Below are positions 58,761 to 64,000 of a stretch of DNA of 64,000 nt, piece after piece. Source of the DNA: Lepidodermella squamata (Eukaryota > Gastrotricha); NCBI GenBank assembly GCA_047495785.1, contig JBLDXI010000013.1, positions 124,001 to 188,000 on the forward strand, given 5' to 3'. The notes beneath the pieces are model-generated. The model saw only the letters and a program-made list of their open reading frames with translations. It searched no databases and was not told the origin of the DNA. The position numbers and the translations under genes were made by a program. Every line of letters begins with the position of its first letter. The stretch's first letter is position 1.

Positions 58761-59914
58761 ATCAATGCATAATCTTCAACGTAAAACAGACATATTAATG
58801 CTAATGCTTTTTTACTTCGAAGGGATACTGCAAAGTCGCCAAGTCTGTAAAGTATGCCACAGGGTGAACACTATTAGTTCATGGAAACGCTCCTATCCGA
58901 CAGTATATGAGTATATTTTATCATGTAATAGCAGAAAAGTTGGCATCCACTAATAACGCGGCATAGTGCAAAGTGGCTACAGTGGCATGGCGGTGCATAG
59001 TGCATACCTAGTATCATGAATCACGAGTCGTTAGACTTCGCGAAAGGTGCAAAGTGCACTATTAATATTTATTAAGAAGTGAGAACAAGAAGTTGCAGAG
59101 CCATGGCTTTTTTAATAGGATCAAATAGGATCAATAAATTAATAAATTAAATAAGATCAAGAGGCGAAGTCTTAACTCAACTCAAAACACAAGGCGTTTT
59201 ACTACACCAAACAAAAAATCTTCAAGCCAAAAAAATGAAAGAAAGAAACCGCGATTTTTTGGTATAATAAGCGTCAAGGTTGAGTATAAGACAAAATTTT
59301 GTTATTTGCTTTCACTAAAATATAATTAAGGAATATCTACAGTGCAAACTAATAATTGTATTATTTATGCGAAAACTATATATGTGTGATGACCAAAGAC
59401 AGCGGCCTTCGATTTTCTCTCACGGGTAATAAACGAATCCGCAAAAACGAAAACTATTCGATCGGAAAGAGCTCGAAGGAAAATGTGTCAATCGAGAAAC
59501 GAGCGCCGCATGAGTCAGCAAACGCTGTTCTAAATGGAGTGCTTCCGCATCCTTATCTTAATTTTTTAAATTCTCTTACTCGCCTTTCGCTTTTGTTTCG
59601 AAGGCTATAAACTACATACTTATCAAACGATCAAAAGTTCACGATTTTTTATTTTTATCGATGTGTGCAATACTTAGCCCATGTGAAGAATCGTGGCCGC
59701 AAACCTCAATGAAGCCTCGCGATCATGAATGCTGAGAAACGACTGAAGTCTGGTGTTGGATATACGCCAAAATAATTTCATGAAACAGGCACGGAGCCAG
59801 CCTCCAGTCACTAGGAATCAGTATAACACTGCGGTATTTACTCATCTTGAGTCAGCAGTCTTATTCGTTGTTGGTTACGTTTTTAGCTAATTTGTTAATG
59901 TTGGCTAATAGGTA
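58761..59914. other. divergent intergenic region between PHAF1 and ATXN7L3
   Basis: About 1.15 kb with no supported exon. Short direct repeats of AGGATCAA/TAAATTAA-type words occur near 59115-59160. It should contain promoters for both flanking genes. Confidence 0.5.
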
Positions 59915-61099
59915 ATGGCAACTTCTTTTCAAAATATTATTTCAATGCCTCAGTCGAATATTTCCACCGGTGGCTCAAGCGCAAGTGTTCTGGCTGCTCA
60001 ATCTCAACTAGCTGGTAATGATGAGCTTTCATCTGTCTTTCGTCCAATGCGACCTACCAATGATGAAGTAATGTCAACCCTGGAAGGCGTCTTCTACGAA
60101 CTTGTGGATGACGTGGCTCTAGGGGTTATTTTCGACGTTCATCGCGCTGTTAAAAAAGGTTATTTTCTTATATCCGATACCGATGACGAAGCTCTGAAGC
60201 AATTTGAAATAATCGATCGGCCTGGCTTTGACATTTTCGGACAATTACCGCCTTCTCGAGGTCGTGCTAATGGTGGTAGGTTATACATTTTGAGCGATAG
60301 CTCGCTGTGTAAAGCTTATATTCACACAGCGCCTTCATCGTCAGGAACTTCGGGAAACATGAACCACCAATACGAGTGCCCATGTCCGAATTGCGGCAGA
60401 ACCTTAGCCGTGTCTAGATTTGCTCCTCACCTAGAAAAGTGCATGATCGGACTAGGAAGAACGTCAGGACGTATTGCCAGTCGACGCTTGGCAGATCTCG
60501 GAGCGTTTTTGTTCGCCGATCGGTCGTCATCGGCATCGTCAGACACTGCGTCTTCTGCTTCTAGATCATCTCTTGGGGAGGACGATTTCGAATGGACTGT
60601 GAATGGCTCTAAAAGCTCAATTGGCGCTCCAAGAGGCATAAAGAGGACTCGCATACCTGTGCAAAGGAAGCAAATAACTGCCCCAATGAATCAGACCGCA
60701 TATATTACCTCTGACTCGAATGGATCACAGCCAAACTTGAGCTCAGTTTCTATAACTGATTCTCGCCTCGTGACTTCCCTCGCTCCCCCAGCCACTCCTC
60801 CCTCTGGATCAACGCCCCGTCGACAGACCGGTTCAGTGGGAGGGAGCTCTAAGCGCTCGAGGCAACCGTCGAAACCAAAGCAAACTGAATTGGCGCAGAA
60901 ATCCTCCCCTTTGCCAGATGTCAGTTATTCCCCTACAACCAAGCCAGGAGTGATATCGGTTAGTAACAATATAACTTCAACACCGGGTAGTTCCCGGTCT
61001 GTTGGGAATGTATTTGAATCTCTGGCTGCGGAGATGTTATTTTCGGCTAGTAACAGCAGTAGCAGTGGAAGCTCTAGTACAAAGGGCCAAAATGGCTGA
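59915..61099 (+). CDS. ATXN7L3: ATXN7L3/Sgf11, SAGA deubiquitinase module subunit
   Basis: Sgf11/ATXN7L3 anchors and activates the Ubp8/USP22 H2B deubiquitinase within SAGA. A single uninterrupted exon of 394 codons encodes it, unlike its multi-exon neighbours. An N-terminal helical region (YELVDDVALGVIFDVHRAV, GYFLISDTDDEALKQFEI, RPGFDIFGQLP) matches the assembly segment. The Sgf11 zinc finger follows near residues 150-190: CPCPNCGRTLAVSRFAPHLE, then KCMIGLGRTSGRIASRR. The rest is Ser/Thr/Pro-rich with basic patches. The SCA7 zinc-binding domain found in vertebrate ATXN7L3 is not visible, so the protein is closer to the Sgf11 core in architecture. Confidence 0.92.
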   Translation: MATSFQNIISMPQSNISTGGSSASVLAAQSQLAGNDELSSVFRPMRPTNDEVMSTLEGVFYELVDDVALGVIFDVHRAVKKGYFLISDTDDEALKQFEIIDRPGFDIFGQLPPSRGRANGGRLYILSDSSLCKAYIHTAPSSSGTSGNMNHQYECPCPNCGRTLAVSRFAPHLEKCMIGLGRTSGRIASRRLADLGAFLFADRSSSASSDTASSASRSSLGEDDFEWTVNGSKSSIGAPRGIKRTRIPVQRKQITAPMNQTAYITSDSNGSQPNLSSVSITDSRLVTSLAPPATPPSGSTPRRQTGSVGGSSKRSRQPSKPKQTELAQKSSPLPDVSYSPTTKPGVISVSNNITSTPGSSRSVGNVFESLAAEMLFSASNSSSSGSSSTKGQNG

Positions 61100-61558
61100 A
61101 TCGTTACTTTATCTAGAATGTTTCAATTCGAGCTCAATATTTGAATGAATCATTATGAGGAATTAAGAGGTGTTAAACTGTTCATCTATGAGTTTCTTTT
61201 GTAGTTAAAAAGAGTTGCATGGCCTCGCTTATGTCCTTCGTGAGAAGATTGCTTTACAACCGGAGCAAAATTATAATAATGTCTTTATTTTGCCGTTCAC
61301 TCAGAGCTTTCTCTTTTGTGGTCGTAACATAACCTGTTCGTTTAAAATTGATACGTATATATTATATCGTTCGCGTGGCGCATTTTAACAGCTGCGCTTC
61401 GTATCGTGCACAATCTTTACCTGAAAATTGTATTCTTCAAGATAGAAGACACCGATCGGCGATCGGTTAAGATCAAAATCAAATGACATTGTTATATAAA
61501 GAAAATAATTGATATTTCCTACTAAAATTATTCCTAGATTTTGCTTATTTGAGAGAAA

Positions 61559-62917
61559 ATGATGAACCAGTTTGGTTCTTTTCCGATGATGGGCGGTAAC
61601 CAAGGCGCTATGTATGGAGCTCCGATGCGCCCTCCTCATTTTGCCAATCCCAATGCCGGGGTTCATTTCAATCCTGCGATGGGACCAATGGGAACGCGTC
61701 CTCACATGCCGGGGCCAATGTCTGGCTCGATGGGCGCGCCACCGATGCACCATGGCACGGTTGGACAAAAGACCAATGCTACCGACGCGTTTTCGCGGCA
61801 GTCCCGCGTTTACGTCGGCTCAGTGGCGCCTAAGGTCACTCGCGAGCAACTGATCTCGATTTTTAGCAAATATGGCAAGCTTACCGGGCTTTCGTATTTG
61901 AAAGGCTATGCTTTCGTCCAATATGATAACCCCACCAGTGCACGCACTGCTGTCAATCGTGAAAATAACAAATTTTATGGAGGACAAAATCTAGGTGAGC
62001 TTTCTTCTGTTTTCCAAGTTGCCAATGCTTATTAGAATTCTGTATTAGAATGCAATATTGTTGCTGACGAGAAAAAGCCGGGTCAGCAAGTTACAGGAGG
62101 TGTCAAGAAGCCAGCTCCTAACCGGCGCCAAAATACTGTTACAAATGCCAACAACACCAACAATGGCTCTGCCGCTTCGGATTCAGTCGCGTCTAACGCC
62201 ACCCTTCAACGGAATGCCAGTGCACCTGCTGACGGGACGACTAATCTGAAACGTGTAGCTGCGTCAACGGCCAAGTCGATACAACCACCAGCTAAAAAGC
62301 TGGCTGCCACGACGAATGCGACCCAGAAACCTGCTGTAGTGGCCAAGCCGAAGCTAGCAACAATTGCGAAAAAGCAGACCGTCGCAGTCACTATGACTAA
62401 GTCTGTTGCGACTGAGAAATCTCAAATTACAGCAATCTCAGATGAGAAGAAACCTGTTACTTCCGATTTGCTCATGTGTGGTCAGTGTCGTTCTGTGTTT
62501 TACGACGTAACCTCGTTCCAACGGCACAAGGATTCGGCTTGTGAGAAAGTGCCCGAGATTCTGACATGTTTCTCGTGTTCTCAACAATTCACCAGTCCAT
62601 GGCTGCTACTGCTTCACGCGCAAAATGATCACAGCTATCAAATGTTCAAAACAGAAGCAACGAATGGCAACCACATCGATGGGGATATCGATGCCTCGCA
62701 AGAGGAAGAGCGCGCCAGTGATAAATTCAATCGCCACTCACGGAGTGACGATGAGTCGAGTTCAACTGGCGACAAGGCAGACTCGTGCAATAACGAATCG
62801 ATCAACGACGATGCAAGCAATGCAGCTGCTCAAGCGACTACAACCGCGTCGAATGACGCTGTTGACGACGAGGAGGCGTTGCTTGCCGGCGGAAATGACA
62901 CCAGTGATGTCGAGTAG
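61559..62917 (+). CDS. RNA-binding protein with hnRNP-C-type RRM and C-terminal zinc finger
   Basis: Exons 61559-61994 and 62049-62917 join in phase to 434 residues. The first 80 residues are rich in Met, Gly and Pro. One RRM spans about 81-155: SRVYVGSVAPKVTREQLISI (RNP2 = VYVGSV), then LKGYAFVQYDNPTSARTAV (RNP1 = KGYAFVQY). The RRM resembles the hnRNP C/RALY group, where the Tyr/Phe and SKYGKL spacing is similar. An Asn/Ala/Lys-rich linker follows. Two Cys/His motifs lie near 305-360: CGQCRSVFYDVTSFQRHKDS and CFSCSQQFTSPWLLLLHAQN, the second a good C2H2 finger. The tail is acidic. It is likely a nuclear mRNA-binding protein; I cannot assign an ortholog. Confidence 0.82.
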
Positions 62918-63306
62918 TTGTCTTTATTCATGTCTTCATTATTTCTTGTCTAGTGTATCATGGGCTGCCTTTTCCATAAATTTGATTAGACTTTTTTCTC
63001 TTGATCAGGCAAGATTCAAGGCATAATCGCCTTTCATTTTTTCTGATGTGTTTGGGACAAATCAAAGGTGGACACACGACTTTTTGTCATCTTCATTCGA
63101 TCTACCTGGTTGAGACATATATCTTTTTTCGTGTTATTCTGTTCACGTTGCGCCCTACCAAATATGATGTAAATAAATTGCCGGACGGGCGCACTTGTTG
63201 CGATTTTTCATTTCTAATGCTTGATGTCTATGCAATGCGGACACTAAATTAACATAAGACATGTAATTGATCTATGTTTTGTTGTATTTAGTAGATTTTA
63301 TATGTC
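62918..63306. other. 3' UTR and short intergenic gap before MCRS1
   Basis: About 390 bp with no supported coding exon. Several polypyrimidine-plus-AG sequences lie within 100 bp of the MCRS1 start, so a 5' UTR intron or trans-splice acceptor is possible. Confidence 0.4.
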
Positions 63307-64000
63307 ATGGATAAGGGCAATATATTCCTGAGTATGCAATCAGACCACGATGCCGGTGGCGACATGTTTTTGAGAATGCCAAATGGCGGCGGAAATCAAC
63401 CGCCTGGTGCCCCACCTCGAAAACCCGCTAACAAGCGGCCGCCGAAAAAATCTAGCAGTGGAGGAGCGAATGCGAAATTAAAAGAAGAGGAAATAGGTCA
63501 TCCAACGGACGACATGGATGTGCCACCGGCGAAAAAACTGGCCACCGGTGGGGCAAAGGCGGCCAAGTCAGGCTCATCTAGTAAGAAGAAAAAAGTACCA
63601 CAATCGAAACAGTCCAATGCCCAGCAGTCTGGAATTGCGTCTGCGAATGAACCAGGTGGTGGTTCGAATTCTCAATTTGGCCGTTGGAAGCCCGAGGACG
63701 ACTATGCTCTCATTACAGCCGTTCAGCAAACCTGCGATCTCACCGCTGTATACCTCGGTATTAGATTTTCTGCGAAGTTTTCGCTGAGAGAAATTCAAGA
63801 GCGATGGTACACGCTGTTGTACGACCCAATCGTGTCGACACTAGCCAAGTCGGCGATACAAAACTTGCCAATCGAAGTCATGTGTCGCATAGAGCGTGAA
63901 ACCTTGTTTAGCCGTGCGGAGGAGGCGGTAATCAGCACTGTGCCATCGAATAACCAGTTGGCACCGCCGAACGAAGTGTTCGATCAGTTGATACGTTCGC
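63307..64000 (+). CDS. MCRS1: microspherule protein 1, 5' part (runs off the window)
   Basis: MCRS1 is an FHA-domain protein of the INO80 and NSL complexes, also linked to centrosome and telomerase functions. The open frame begins at the ATG at 63307 and remains open at the window edge, giving 231 codons, all in the N-terminal part. A Lys/Pro/Gly-rich basic leader (KPANKRPPKKSSSG, SKKKKV) is followed by the MCRS_N domain: GRWKPEDDYALITAVQQTCD, TAVYLGIRFSAKFSLREIQE, RWYTLLYDPIVSTLAKSAI and ETLFSRAEEAVISTVPSNNQ. The C-terminal FHA domain lies beyond the window. An upstream ATG at 63302 is out of frame with the conserved domain. Confidence 0.93.
   Translation, partial: MDKGNIFLSMQSDHDAGGDMFLRMPNGGGNQPPGAPPRKPANKRPPKKSSSGGANAKLKEEEIGHPTDDMDVPPAKKLATGGAKAAKSGSSSKKKKVPQSKQSNAQQSGIASANEPGGGSNSQFGRWKPEDDYALITAVQQTCDLTAVYLGIRFSAKFSLREIQERWYTLLYDPIVSTLAKSAIQNLPIEVMCRIERETLFSRAEEAVISTVPSNNQLAPPNEVFDQLIRS

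Overview
The window is eukaryotic nuclear DNA from an animal. Genes are split by GT-AG introns, mostly 45-110 bp. The proteins are animal-type: VAC14, SUCO, SMG7, alpha-tubulin acetyltransferase, a Caudal/Cdx homeobox protein, AMFR/gp78 and MCRS1. Short introns, tight same-strand neighbours (150-360 bp apart in several places), moderate GC and a caudal gene in a long non-coding tract suggest a small invertebrate, perhaps an ecdysozoan such as a nematode. That placement is inference; no rRNA or spliced-leader gene is visible to settle it.

Layout. 0.8-3.85 kb: minus-strand CAP-Gly gene, only partly resolved. 4.8-19.25 kb: dense plus-strand block of VAC14, SUCO, SMG7, CARS2 and ATAT1. 20.0-22.3 kb: minus-strand caudal-class homeobox gene, then about 5.4 kb without genes on its 5' side. 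27.7-33.5 kb: minus-strand casein kinase 1 alpha and adenine phosphoribosyltransferase, separated by 3 kb holding a decayed LINE fragment. 34-35 kb: a larger dead LINE. 36.1-41.7 kb: plus-strand LSM14 and ADAT1. 41.7-43.25 kb: an unrecognised minus-strand spliced gene, tail to tail with ADAT1. 43.3-48.4 kb: gene-poor, with two LINE 3' ends, a duplicated family based on TGCTTGGGAAGCA, and an AT-rich stretch. 48.4-56.6 kb: plus-strand DAD1, AMFR, FCF2 and an LRR membrane protein. FCF2 carries a 0.9-kb terminal-inverted-repeat element in its intron. 57.0-58.8 kb: minus-strand PHAF1. 59.9-64.0 kb: plus-strand ATXN7L3/Sgf11, an RRM plus C2H2 protein and the 5' part of MCRS1.

Most genes are housekeeping: endolysosomal lipid signalling (VAC14), ER and glycosylation (SUCO, DAD1, AMFR), RNA metabolism (SMG7, LSM14, ADAT1, FCF2, CARS2), purine salvage (APRT), autophagy (PHAF1) and chromatin (ATXN7L3, MCRS1). 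DAD1 and AMFR sit together and both act in the ER membrane, but nothing else shows pathway clustering. The most interesting leads are the long caudal protein with an unrecognised N-terminal region, a one-orientation TTGCGAAT motif cluster upstream of it, the inverted-repeat element inside FCF2, the RRM/zinc-finger protein, and the unrecognised gene beside ADAT1. Exon joins were made by hand from splice sites, reading phase and remembered protein families. No alignment or transcript evidence was available.
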